A stretch of 64,000 bases of DNA from Chloroflexota bacterium (GCA_022826725.1 JAJDUF010000016.1:434001-498000), one strand, 5' to 3'. Shown: positions 18,207 through 27,012, counted from the stretch's first letter. Numbers and translations: made by a program. Notes: generated by a model not told the origin, from the sequence alone.

Positions 18207-20258
18207 TCAGGGCGTCGTGCGGTAGAGGTAGCGGGTATCCCACAGCCCGTACAGGGTGGGAGTGGTGTTGCCGAAGACGTTGCGGACGGCCGTCAGCCGC
18301 TCGCCGTGGGTCGTGTAGATGACCGGCACGTTCTCGGCAGCAATCTCCTGAGCGCGGTGGTAGAGCGCTACCCGCTTGTCGTGGTCCAGCTCCTGGCCGC
18401 CCATGATGTACAGCGCGTCAATCTCCGCTTCCCATTCCGTCGCCGGCTGCGGCTGGTTCGGGTGCCACAGGTGCAGGTCCTCGCTGCTGTGCCAGAAACC
18501 GATGCCGCTGTAGGGGTCCGTTCCGCCGCTGAAGCCAATGACCATGGTCTCCCAGTCATAGCTGCTGACCAACTGGTCAACAAGATCGCCGAACTCGATC
18601 AGCTTGAAGTCTGCGCGAATACCGATCCCCTGCAAGCCTTGGTGGACGATCATAGTGACCTTTTCGCGGACGCTGTTGTCCGTATTGGTCACCAGCGTGA
18701 AGGCGATCTCGTTGCCGGCACCGTCCTCGCGGATTCCGTTCCCGTCGGTGTCCACCCAGCCGAGGCCGTCGAGGATGGCGTTGGCCTTGGCGAGGTCATA
18801 TTCGTACCGGCGGACGTTCGGGTTGTGGAAGTCACCCGCCGCCGGGCTGACGGAGGCCCACTGCGGATAGCCGAGTCCGTGCAGCACGTCGTTGATGATC
18901 GCGTCCTTGTTGATACTATGCGCGACGGCTTGCCGGAACTGCGTGCTCTGGAACCACTCCAGCTTCTCCGGCGCGAGATAGAGCTCACCGGTATCCGAGT
19001 TGCGGCCCGGATTCATATTGAAGCCCAGGAACGTCGAGCCGAACGTGGGGCCGCGCCTGTAGATCGTGAAGTTGCCTGCCGCCTCCAGCGGTTTGAGGTC
19101 GGCGAACTCCTCACCCAAGACGCCGTGCAAATCCGTCTCGCCCGCCTGGAACAGGGCAAGCTCAGTCTCCAAGTCCGGAACGATGATGGCCTTGATCGTA
19201 TCCAGGTACGGCAGCTGGTTGCCGGCGGCGTCCCTCAGCCAATAGTTCGGGTTGCGCTGCAAGACTACGCGCTCGCCGGGATCGTAGCGCTCGATAGTGA
19301 AGGGGCCGGTGCCGATGATCTCGGCCGGGTCCGTGTCAATATCCCACGTGTCGGCAAACGTGCCGTTGTCCACGTGCGGTTCCAGGATGTGCCGCGGATA
19401 GATCGCGGTGCCCATGGAGCGGAGGAAGGGGGCAAAGGGTACCGGGAGCACAAACCGGACCGTGTAGTCGTCGAGCGCCGTGACGGTCATCTGCGCTTCT
19501 TGCCACTGGCCGCTTTCCTCGTCCAGGAACCGGAAGTTGAACGTAGAACGGTCAGTAGAGGCGATGTCGTCGTTGTAGGTGATGCGGTTGAAGGTGAAGT
19601 CCACGTCGTGGGCCGTGAAGGGCTGTCCGTCGTGCCACTGCACATCCTGACGGAGGTGGAAAGTCCAAGTCAGACCGTCATCCGAACGTTCCCAAGACTC
19701 CGCCAGCGACGGCTCGACCTGGTTGGTAAGCCACGAGATTTCGGTCAGGCCCTCGAAGAGGTAGCTGAGGTACCCCGACGACCCGGAGTCGTTGGCGAGG
19801 GCCAAGTTGAAGGTCAGCGGCTCGGAAATGGTCGAGTAGGTGTAGGTTCCACCTTGCTGCCCAATGGTGTACGCGAACGTCTCGGCATTCCTTCGCAGCT
19901 GGGCGAGGCGTTCCCAATCAAGCTGCTCGGTGTTCAGACGGGATTGTAGGCCGTCCGGCCCGATGATCCAGGTGCGATACCCGTCGGTGAAGGCCGTCCA
20001 GTTATCGGCCTGGTGCCACACCAACAGTCCCCCGGTGGTCTGCTGCAGCGCCTCGCCCCGCTCCGGGTCGAACCGCTCGTTCTCCAAGCAGTCGCCAACC
20101 TTGTCCTGCCCCTCGGAGAGCTTAATCAGTGTCTTGAGCGTGGCGAAGCCGAGGACGAACTCGCATTCGGCTGCTGCTGCCGTCGGCGCGGCGGAGAGCA
20201 GGAGTAATCCGGCAACGATCAGGGCAACGAATCGGTGTCTCACGATGACCTCTCCCAT
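18207..20258 (-). CDS. ABC transporter substrate-binding protein (family 5, peptide/nickel type)
   Basis: Signal peptide; LTEISWLTNQVEPSLAESWERSDDGLTWTFHLRQDVQWHDGQPFTAHDVDFTFNRI. Confidence 0.92.
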   Translation of the reverse strand: MGEVIVRHRFVALIVAGLLLLSAAPTAAAAECEFVLGFATLKTLIKLSEGQDKVGDCLENERFDPERGEALQQTTGGLLVWHQADNWTAFTDGYRTWIIGPDGLQSRLNTEQLDWERLAQLRRNAETFAYTIGQQGGTYTYSTISEPLTFNLALANDSGSSGYLSYLFEGLTEISWLTNQVEPSLAESWERSDDGLTWTFHLRQDVQWHDGQPFTAHDVDFTFNRITYNDDIASTDRSTFNFRFLDEESGQWQEAQMTVTALDDYTVRFVLPVPFAPFLRSMGTAIYPRHILEPHVDNGTFADTWDIDTDPAEIIGTGPFTIERYDPGERVVLQRNPNYWLRDAAGNQLPYLDTIKAIIVPDLETELALFQAGETDLHGVLGEEFADLKPLEAAGNFTIYRRGPTFGSTFLGFNMNPGRNSDTGELYLAPEKLEWFQSTQFRQAVAHSINKDAIINDVLHGLGYPQWASVSPAAGDFHNPNVRRYEYDLAKANAILDGLGWVDTDGNGIREDGAGNEIAFTLVTNTDNSVREKVTMIVHQGLQGIGIRADFKLIEFGDLVDQLVSSYDWETMVIGFSGGTDPYSGIGFWHSSEDLHLWHPNQPQPATEWEAEIDALYIMGGQELDHDKRVALYHRAQEIAAENVPVIYTTHGERLTAVRNVFGNTTPTLYGLWDTRYLYRTTP

Positions 20259-20408
20259 TACGATTCTAGGGTGCAGGGCCTATGACTCAAAGCCTGACAC
20301 AAGCATAAAGTGTGGCAGCTTCTTATCGTCGGTGTCCAAGCGGCTGTCCCATACCTCATCTCCGGTCCCGTTCCAGCGCCGTGCGACAGGGGCCGGCTCA
20401 CTCCGTGG

Positions 20409-20437
20409 TTGACGGTCCGTGAATACCGTGCTATAGT
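20409..20437 (+). promoter_or_regulatory. Sigma70-type promoter for the SAM riboswitch transcript
   Basis: TTGACG (20409-20414), 17 bp spacer, TATAGT (20432-20437), about 40 bp upstream of aptamer P1. Confidence 0.72.
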
Positions 20438-20475
20438 CACTCCGCAAGTGCAACGCTGGTGCTTTAAAACTGCAT

Positions 20476-20604
20476 ACAGTACCACTCTTATCCAGAGAGG
20501 TGGAGGGAACCGGCCCTAAGAAGCCCGGCAACCAGTCCGCACGGCGCGGACCAGGTGCCAACTCCGGCAGTGGTGTATTCCGCTGCAAGATAAGGGAGGC
20601 TGTA
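20476..20604 (+). ncRNA. SAM-I (S-box) riboswitch aptamer
   Basis: CTCTTATCCAGAGAGGTGGAGGGAACCGGCCCTAAGAAGCCCGGCAACC...GGACCAGGTGCCAACTCCGGCAG...AAGATAAGGGAG: conserved S-box core with P1 pairing (CTTATC/GATAAG, TACAG/CTGTA). Confidence 0.95.
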
Positions 20605-20618
20605 CCACTACACGGTGA

Positions 20619-20654
20619 AGCCCCTCGTCTGGAGACGGGGGCTTTTGTTTTTTG
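20619..20654 (+). terminator. Rho-independent terminator, riboswitch expression platform
   Basis: AAGCCCCTCGTCTGGAGACGGGGGCTTTTGTTTTTTG: GC hairpin followed by T tract directly after the aptamer. Confidence 0.88.
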
Positions 20655-20799
20655 TGCAGCGCATCCGTACCGCTGACCAACGCTCGCCTGACCGGCGACA
20701 AACGGATGCTCGGCTACCGCCACGGCCCCCGGCAGTCGGAGTGGCGTGTAGCGCTGGTGCCAGCATTGCTCAACTCTCGAAGCGAGGATCACGATAGCT

Positions 20800-22080
20800 A
20801 TGGAAAATGGGCGTCTCGGTGGATTGCAATGTCGGGAATGCGGACGCACGTATCCCATCGAGCCAATCCACGTTTGCGACTTCTGCTTTGGCCCGCTCGA
20901 CGTGACCTACGATTATCCGGCGCTGCGGCAAACGCTCTCCCGCGAGACCATCGAGCGCGGTCCGCTCTCGCTCTGGCGCTACTGGCCTCTCTTGCCGGTC
21001 GAGCGCCCCAGCGAAGACGACGGCCATCGCGTGGGCTTCACCCCGCTCCAGCGCGCGCGCAACCTCGGCAAGGCGCTGGGCTTGAAGAACCTCTGGATCA
21101 AGAACGACAGTGTGAACCCCAGCTATTCCTTCAAAGATCGCGTGGTCGCAGTGGCGATCAAGAAAGCGCGCGAATTCGGCTTTGCGACATTTGCGTGTGC
21201 ATCCACCGGAAACCTCGCCGGCGCCGTGGCGGCTGCCGCTGCCCGTGAAGGGATGGCGGCCTACGTGTTCCTGCCCGGCGACACCGAGGAAAGCAAGCTG
21301 GTTCACGCCCGGTCGTATGGTGCCCAGCTCGTCGCTGTCAACGGCTCCTACGATGATGTGAACCGTCTGTGTAGCGAGTTGGCCGACGCCTACCGCTGGG
21401 CGTTCTGCAACATCAACATGCGGCCCTACTACTCCGAGGGGAGTAAATCGCTCGCTTTCGAGGTGACCGAGCAGCTCGGCTGGGCCTTGCCCGATCACGT
21501 GGTCGCGCCGGTCGCCTCCGGCTCGCTCGTGACCAAGCTCCATAAGGGCTTTGGCGAGCTACAGAAGGTCGGATTGGTCGCCGAGGGCAGTGTCCGCATC
21601 TCCGCGGCTCAGGCCGAGGGCTGCGCTCCGGTAGCGGAGGCGTTCTTGGCCGGCCGCGAGGCGGTGCGGCCCGTGCGGCAGCCGGACACCATTGCCAAAT
21701 CGCTGGCTATCGGTAACCCGGCCGACGGCTACTACGTCATCCGTATCGTCAAGGAGACAGGCGGGAGCATGACGATCAGCAGCAACGAGGACATCGCGGC
21801 GGCGATCAAGCTGCTGGCGGAGACGGAAGGCATCTTCACCGAAACGGCCGGTGGCGTCACGATCTCCAGCCTGAAGCAGTTGGTGGCCAGCGGCGTGGTG
21901 CAGCCCGACGAGCGCGTGGTGGCCTACATCACGGGCAACGGTCTCAAGACGTTGGAGGCGGTCGAGTCAGTGGCGCGGCAGCCGGTCCACGTTGACGCGA
22001 CGATCGGGTCGTTCGAAGGCACGCTCGGCCTCACGCCGCCGAGCACGCCGGTCGGCGCCGCGCCGGCGCTGGTAGAGTGA
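20800..22080 (+). CDS. thrC: Threonine synthase-family PLP enzyme (N-terminal zinc ribbon)
   Basis: CRECGRTYPIEPIHVCDFCFGPLDVTYDY; NPSYSFKDRVVAVAIKKAREFG; CASTGNLAGAVAAAAAREG. Family call firm; substrate not proven. Confidence 0.9.
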   Translation: MENGRLGGLQCRECGRTYPIEPIHVCDFCFGPLDVTYDYPALRQTLSRETIERGPLSLWRYWPLLPVERPSEDDGHRVGFTPLQRARNLGKALGLKNLWIKNDSVNPSYSFKDRVVAVAIKKAREFGFATFACASTGNLAGAVAAAAAREGMAAYVFLPGDTEESKLVHARSYGAQLVAVNGSYDDVNRLCSELADAYRWAFCNINMRPYYSEGSKSLAFEVTEQLGWALPDHVVAPVASGSLVTKLHKGFGELQKVGLVAEGSVRISAAQAEGCAPVAEAFLAGREAVRPVRQPDTIAKSLAIGNPADGYYVIRIVKETGGSMTISSNEDIAAAIKLLAETEGIFTETAGGVTISSLKQLVASGVVQPDERVVAYITGNGLKTLEAVESVARQPVHVDATIGSFEGTLGLTPPSTPVGAAPALVE

Positions 22081-22125
22081 GCCGGTGGAGCGACGGCGGA
22101 AACCTCGCAACAAAGGAGCAGCTTG

Positions 22126-22401
22126 ATGGCAGTGACGGTGCGGATACCTACTCCCCTGCGGCAGCTTGCCGGTGGCGCCGCCGCAGTGACGGCCGAGGGC
22201 GCGACGGTTGGCGGGGTGCTCGACGATATGGAGCGCCAGCATCCGGGGTTCAAGGAGCGCCTGTTCGACGAGCAGGGCACGCTGCGCCGGTTCGTCAATA
22301 TCTACGTCGGTGGTGAGGACATCCGCTTCCTCGACGACCTCGACACCGCCCTGGAAACCGGACAGGAAGTGTCCATCGTCCCCGCCGTCGCTGGGGGGTG
22401 A
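22126..22401 (+). CDS. MoaD/ThiS family ubiquitin-like sulfur carrier protein
   Basis: VTVRIPTPLRQLAGGAAAVTAEGATVGGVLDDMERQHPGFKERLFDEQGTLRRFVNIYVGGEDIRFLDDLDTALETGQEVSIVPAVAGG with C-terminal GG. Confidence 0.93.
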   Translation: MAVTVRIPTPLRQLAGGAAAVTAEGATVGGVLDDMERQHPGFKERLFDEQGTLRRFVNIYVGGEDIRFLDDLDTALETGQEVSIVPAVAGG

Positions 22402-22408
22402 TCGTTTA

Positions 22409-22488
22409 GCCCCCACCCCGACCCTCCCCCGTTGTGACGGGGGGGAACACACCTGTCCCTCTGCGGAGCGGGGGACCATAGGGTGGCC
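22409..22488 (+). repeat. Composite two-hairpin REP-like element, copy A
   Basis: cccccaccccgaccctcccccgttgtgacggggg...gtccctctgcggagcgggggaccatagggtggcc; inverted counterpart at 25546-25630. Confidence 0.8.
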
Positions 22489-22500
22489 AGTCGGAGACCA

Positions 22501-23121
22501 ATGCCGGCGATCAGCGACATTGTGCCGGACGGCGCGGACGCCGGGGTGGGCCTGGCGCTCCAGGACGATTGTGGCCGGTACCTGTTCCTGTTGGCCGGCA
22601 CTCGCTTTCGCTGCTCGCCGGGAGAGTTGTTCTACGCTGGCATTGGCGGTCACCGCGAGAACGGCGAGTCGTGGCCGGCCTGTGCCCACCGGGAAGCCCA
22701 AGAAGAGATCGGCGCCGACATCACCCTCCGGTCCGCGGCCCAGACCTGGCACCTCCCGCGCCGTAGTCCGCCGGTACGGCTCGCGCTGCGCGACTGCCCG
22801 CGTCCGCTGGCCGTGTACGAGATGGAGCACCCGCCGGGCACACCACGAGCCGGCGGCGTGTACTACCTGGTGATCTACCTAGCCCGCCTGCAAGGTCGGC
22901 TACGCGCTCTGGCCACGGAAGAAGTGCCGGGGGTGATCGCCTTGACGGCCGCGCAAGTGGTCCGGGGTGAGCAGCGCCGAACGACGCTTGCCACGCTGCT
23001 CGCTGAAGGCGCCAGCGTCATCGCCGGCGGCGAGTCCATCGGTCGGCAAGTGCGCCTGTACCCCATCGGCACCGCAAAGGCCTTGGCCCTGGTCATCCAG
23101 GCATCAGCCAACTCCCGGTAA
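22501..23121 (+). CDS. NUDIX hydrolase
   Basis: GIGGHRENGESWPACAHREAQEEIGAD is a recognisable Nudix box. Confidence 0.85.
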   Translation: MPAISDIVPDGADAGVGLALQDDCGRYLFLLAGTRFRCSPGELFYAGIGGHRENGESWPACAHREAQEEIGADITLRSAAQTWHLPRRSPPVRLALRDCPRPLAVYEMEHPPGTPRAGGVYYLVIYLARLQGRLRALATEEVPGVIALTAAQVVRGEQRRTTLATLLAEGASVIAGGESIGRQVRLYPIGTAKALALVIQASANSR

Positions 23122-23122
23122 T

Positions 23123-23151
23123 AACCGGGGCGCCCACAAGGGACGCCCCTA
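23123..23151. repeat. Short imperfect-palindrome intergenic repeat (copy 1)
   Basis: accggggcgcccacaagggacgcccctac; reverse-complement-related to 14590-14617 (taggggcgtcccttgtgagtgccc). Confidence 0.65.
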
Positions 23152-23283
23152 CGGCGCTAGATTGCGGCTCCCATTCCCCCGACTACTAGCCACTAGCCAC
23201 CGGTCACTGGCCGGCGGTATGATGTGGGTGTCTCGCACTGCACGGCCGGCGGTGCCGTACATGGCGGCAAGAGGGGGTAGCTG

Positions 23284-24105
23284 ATGTTTACCCGGAGACT
23301 CACGGAGGACCAACGGCAGCAATGGGAGCGCGATGGCTACTTTGTGCTGCCGGACGCGCTGACATCCCAGGAGATAGCCAGTCTCACGCAGGCGTTGGAT
23401 CAGCTCTATCAACGGCACGTCGTAGGCAACCCGGAGGCGGACGCGGCGAAAGGGATGGACCGGCGCAACGTGATGGAGGACGACGATGCCTTTGTCGAGC
23501 TGATGGACCACCCCGGTATCTTGGGCGTCGTGGTGGACCTGCTCGGCCCCTACATTCAGTTGAGCATGTCCGAGGCCGTCATCCGCTTGCCCGACCCGGA
23601 ATTCAAGGGCTACATCCATACCGACGGGGGGCAGGCCCTTCAGCATATCCGGCTCAGTGATACAAGCTGGCCGCTCCAACTGAAGATCCAATACTTCCTG
23701 ACCGACGTGCTTGAGCCGAACGGCGGCAACTTTACGCTGGTGCCGGGGAGCCACCGGCAGGCGTTCCCGGAGGAAGGGCTGCCCGACGGCCCGGAGTCAC
23801 CGGGCACCGTGCAGCTCTCCGTCAAAGCCGGCGACGCGGCGATCTTCACCCACTCCATCTGGCACGGCCCGGCGCGGAACCTGTCGGGCAAGGCCCGCAA
23901 GACACTGATTTACTGCTACAGCCAGCAGTGCTTTCGCCCCTTCGACTACGAGCGTCCCTCACCAGAGCTGTTGGCACGCTGCACACCGCGCCAGCGGCGG
24001 TTGTTGGGTGACCTCGGCGCGGACTGGCGTCCGGGCGCCTACTTCTACTCGCCGGCGGATCAGGTCGAGGTGCTGACGGGCGCAGCGCCCCCGGCCGAGA
24101 GTTGA
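23284..24105 (+). CDS. Phytanoyl-CoA dioxygenase (PhyH) family protein, copy 1
   Basis: LTEDQRQQWERDGYFVLPDALTSQEI...YIHTDGGQALQHI...FLTDVLEPNGGNFTLVPGSHRQ...DAAIFTHSIWHGPARNLSGKARKTLIYCY. Confidence 0.92.
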   Translation: MFTRRLTEDQRQQWERDGYFVLPDALTSQEIASLTQALDQLYQRHVVGNPEADAAKGMDRRNVMEDDDAFVELMDHPGILGVVVDLLGPYIQLSMSEAVIRLPDPEFKGYIHTDGGQALQHIRLSDTSWPLQLKIQYFLTDVLEPNGGNFTLVPGSHRQAFPEEGLPDGPESPGTVQLSVKAGDAAIFTHSIWHGPARNLSGKARKTLIYCYSQQCFRPFDYERPSPELLARCTPRQRRLLGDLGADWRPGAYFYSPADQVEVLTGAAPPAES

Positions 24106-24146
24106 ACGGCAGCCGCGTGCAGCGCGCCGGAGCGTAGGAGCACGGC

Positions 24147-24611
24147 ATGAATTCGGCCCTAGCAGCAATCTCCGAATACCTCCAACTGGAGGCACTGGGG
24201 CGGCTGCTGCTCGCCGTGGCCCTCGCCGGAGTGCTCGGCTCCGAGCGAGAGATTGCCGGACAGGCCGCCGGACTACGTACTCACGTGCTCGTGTCCCTGG
24301 GCGCCGCCTGCTTTACGCTCGTATCCATCTTCGGCTTCATCGGCTACGGCATGGTGCAAGACCCGGGCCGGGTCGCCGCTCAGATCGTGACCGGGGTGGG
24401 GTTTCTCGGGGCCGGAGCCATCTGGCGCTCCGGCGTCAGCGTGCGCGGCCTTACAACGGCCGCCAGCATCTGGATGGCAGCGGCCGTGGGCATGATGGCC
24501 GGGAGCGGTCTCTACGTCTTGGCAGTAGGCGCGACGGCATTGGCTTGGCTGGTGCTGTACGCTGTCAAACGGTTCGAGCGACGCCTAGTGACCAAGGATG
24601 GGCAGGATTAG
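24147..24611 (+). CDS. MgtC/SapB family membrane protein
   Basis: LLLAVALAGVLGSEREIAGQAAGLRTHVLVSLGAACFTLVS...QIVTGVGFLGAGAIWRSGVSVRGLTTAASIWMAAAVGMMAGSG. Confidence 0.93.
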   Translation: MNSALAAISEYLQLEALGRLLLAVALAGVLGSEREIAGQAAGLRTHVLVSLGAACFTLVSIFGFIGYGMVQDPGRVAAQIVTGVGFLGAGAIWRSGVSVRGLTTAASIWMAAAVGMMAGSGLYVLAVGATALAWLVLYAVKRFERRLVTKDGQD

Positions 24612-24718
24612 CACAACCGCTGGTCCGTCTCCCGTCGTCTCTGGAGGTGGATTCCGGTTACCATGACAACCAGCAGCACTCCTCAGCCGACTCTCGATAG
24701 AAAGGAACGGTAGGCGAG

Positions 24719-25540
24719 ATGTCTATGCGGAGGCTCACCGAAGCGGAGCGGCGCCAGTGGGGGCGCGACGGCTACCTGGTCGTGAAAGGAGCACTTACAC
24801 CGGGTGAGGTGAACCGGTGCATCCAAGCGGTGGATGACCTCTATGCGCGGTACGTGGCGCCGAATAACGACGGCGGTCCCCAGCGCGGGATGGGTCGCCG
24901 GAACATCTACGCGGAGAACGATGTCTTCATTGACATGATAGACCATCCAGGCACCTTTGGCTTGGTGCTGGACCTGATGGGTTCGTACATCGGGTGCAGC
25001 GTCGCGCAGGTGACCATGCGAACGCTCGATCCGAGCTACAAGGGGTATATCCACCCCGACGGCGGCGAGGCGCTGGAACAGATTCGCGTGACGGAGTCGA
25101 GCCTGCCGCTGCAAATCAAGATTCAGTACTTCCTGACACCGCTCCCGGAGCCGAACATGGGCAACTTCATCGTCTTTCCGGGCAGCCACCTGCGGCCCTG
25201 GCCGGAGGAGCGGCTACCCGCCGGGACTGATACGCCGGGCGGCGTCCCCTTGTGTGTCGAGGCCGGCGACGCCGTCATCTTCCCGCACGCGCTCTGGCAC
25301 GGGCCGGGACCGAACCTGTCCGACCAAATCCGCAAGACGCTGATCTACCGCTATAGCCAGCTATTCATGCAGCCGTGGGACTTCGACCAGGCTACGCCAG
25401 AGCTACTAGCCCGGTGTACGCCGCGCCAACGGCGGCTCTTGGGGGAGGTGGGCGACTGGCGCCCCGGCACCTACTATCGCAACCCCAGCCCCGCCGACCA
25501 GGCTGCGCTCATGGAAGGAACAGCCGCAGCGGGGTCGTAG
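24719..25540 (+). CDS. Phytanoyl-CoA dioxygenase (PhyH) family protein, copy 2
   Basis: LTEAERRQWGRDGYLVVKGALTPGEV...YIHPDGGEALEQI...FLTPLPEPNMGNFIVFPGSHLRPWPEE...GDAVIFPHALWHGPGPNLSDQIRKTLIYRYSQ. Confidence 0.92.
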   Translation: MSMRRLTEAERRQWGRDGYLVVKGALTPGEVNRCIQAVDDLYARYVAPNNDGGPQRGMGRRNIYAENDVFIDMIDHPGTFGLVLDLMGSYIGCSVAQVTMRTLDPSYKGYIHPDGGEALEQIRVTESSLPLQIKIQYFLTPLPEPNMGNFIVFPGSHLRPWPEERLPAGTDTPGGVPLCVEAGDAVIFPHALWHGPGPNLSDQIRKTLIYRYSQLFMQPWDFDQATPELLARCTPRQRRLLGEVGDWRPGTYYRNPSPADQAALMEGTAAAGS

Positions 25541-26847
25541 GGGGCTGGACCACCTATGGTCCCCCCGCTGCGGCGGGGGGACGGTTTAGCTCCCTCCCCC
25601 GTCGCAACGGGGGAGGGTTGGGGTGGGGGCTGCTGCGTGCGCGCCCATTCGTCGAGGACGGCGATGTAGTAGGCCACGCCAACGGGGAGCGCGGCCTCGT
25701 CGAGACTGAACCGGGCACTGTGGCCGGTGGGACGCTCTTCGAGCGGGATGCTTGGCACGCCGACGCCCAAGGTGGCGAAGCAGCCGGGGCGCTGCTCCAG
25801 AAAATACGCAAAGTCCTCGGCGCCCAGCACCGGCTCCGCCTCCACCACCTGGGACTCGCCGAGCGCGCGGATCGCTGCCCGCTCGGACAAGGCAGTCATC
25901 GCCGCATCGTTCACCAGCACCGGGTACCCCCAGGCATAGTCGAGCGTGGCCTCGGCACCGAAGCCGGCGGCGATGCCTTGCGCCAGAGACTCGATGCGCT
26001 GCGGCATGGCATCGCGTAGCTCCGGCACAAGGGTGCGGACAGTACCCGTCATCACCACCTCGTCGGGAATGATGTTGTCCTTGGTCCCGCCGTGAATGGT
26101 GGCAACGGTGACGACGGCGGCGTTGGTTGGCGGCGCTTGCCGGCTGACGACCGCTTGCAGGGCAGTGACAACGTGCGCCGCGACGACCACCGGGTCAACG
26201 GTACGGTGGGGCCAGGCGGCATGGCCGCCACAACCGCGAATAGTCAGCGTAAAGTCATCCGCCGCGGCGCTACGGGCACCCACCGCCAGCCCAACCGTGC
26301 CCGTATCCAGCAGCGGCGACTGGTGAAGGCCGAAGACCGCTGCCACCGGCGGGCTATTGAGCACGCCGGCCTCGATCATCCCCAATGCACCGCCCGGTTC
26401 CTGCTCCTCGGCTGGTTGAAACAGCAGCACGACCGGCCCGACCAGGCTACGGGGATGGTCGCGCTCGACATGGCGCAGTGCGGCGGCGGTGGCGAGCAAG
26501 ATGGCGGTGTGGGCATCGTGGCCGCAGGCGTGCATCACTCCCGGACGCTGCGACTGCCAGGGTAAGTTGGTCGCCTCCTCCAGCGGTAGCGCATCCATAT
26601 CGGCCCGCAGCGCGACGGCCGGGCCGGGCCGGTCGGCGCCGAGCACCGCGACAACACCGTGCTCGCCGGGCCGGCCGACGCCGATCCGTGGCTCTAGGTC
26701 GAGCGAGCGGAGTTGCTCGGCAACGTACCGGGCAGTCTCGACTTCCTGGTAACTCAGCTCCGGATGCCGATGGAGCCAACGGTAGGCTTCGCTTGCGTAG
26801 CCGGCCTGGGCGTCGGCCAGCGCCCGGATCGTATCAACGTCCATCAT
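25474..26847 (-). CDS. M20 family amidohydrolase (N-acyl-amino acid hydrolase/hippurate hydrolase-like)
   Basis: LSYQEVETARYVAEQLRSL; MHACGHDAHTAILL; LLFQPAEEQEPGGALGMIEAGVL; LGAEDFAYFLEQRPGCFATLGVG. C-terminal ~50 aa runs through a repeat. Confidence 0.92.
   Translation of the reverse strand: MMDVDTIRALADAQAGYASEAYRWLHRHPELSYQEVETARYVAEQLRSLDLEPRIGVGRPGEHGVVAVLGADRPGPAVALRADMDALPLEEATNLPWQSQRPGVMHACGHDAHTAILLATAAALRHVERDHPRSLVGPVVLLFQPAEEQEPGGALGMIEAGVLNSPPVAAVFGLHQSPLLDTGTVGLAVGARSAAADDFTLTIRGCGGHAAWPHRTVDPVVVAAHVVTALQAVVSRQAPPTNAAVVTVATIHGGTKDNIIPDEVVMTGTVRTLVPELRDAMPQRIESLAQGIAAGFGAEATLDYAWGYPVLVNDAAMTALSERAAIRALGESQVVEAEPVLGAEDFAYFLEQRPGCFATLGVGVPSIPLEERPTGHSARFSLDEAALPVGVAYYIAVLDEWARTQQPPPQPSPVATGEGAKPSPRRSGGTIGGPAPYDPAAAVPSMSAAWSAGLGLR
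25546..25630 (-). repeat. Composite two-hairpin REP-like element, copy B (inverted)
   Basis: ggaccacctatggtccccccgctgcggcggggggacggtttagctccctcccccgtcgcaacgggggagggttggggtgggggc; reverse complement aligns with copy A. Confidence 0.8.
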
Positions 26848-26930
26848 CTCGTCCCCGCAAGAAATCTACGCCGCACCGCTGGCTCCATGATATGCCATAG
26901 AGAGCACAGAGTAGCGAGAGCCAGTATTGT

Positions 26931-27012
26931 ACACCTAACCCTCGGCCTCTTCCCTTCAGGGAGGGGGTTGGGGGTAGATGCGGGTTGGATGCGGGCGCGA
27001 TCAATCGCGCCC
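26931..27012. repeat. REP-like sequence and perfect palindrome between amidohydrolase and uvrB
   Basis: cctaaccctcggcctcttcccttcagggagggggttgggggtag followed by gggcgcgatcaatcgcgccc (26993-27012). Confidence 0.55.

Noticed and set aside
18306-19949. 547-aa plus-strand ORF
   Set aside because: Fully antisense to the well-supported ABC substrate-binding protein; high-GC mirror ORF with no recognisable domains
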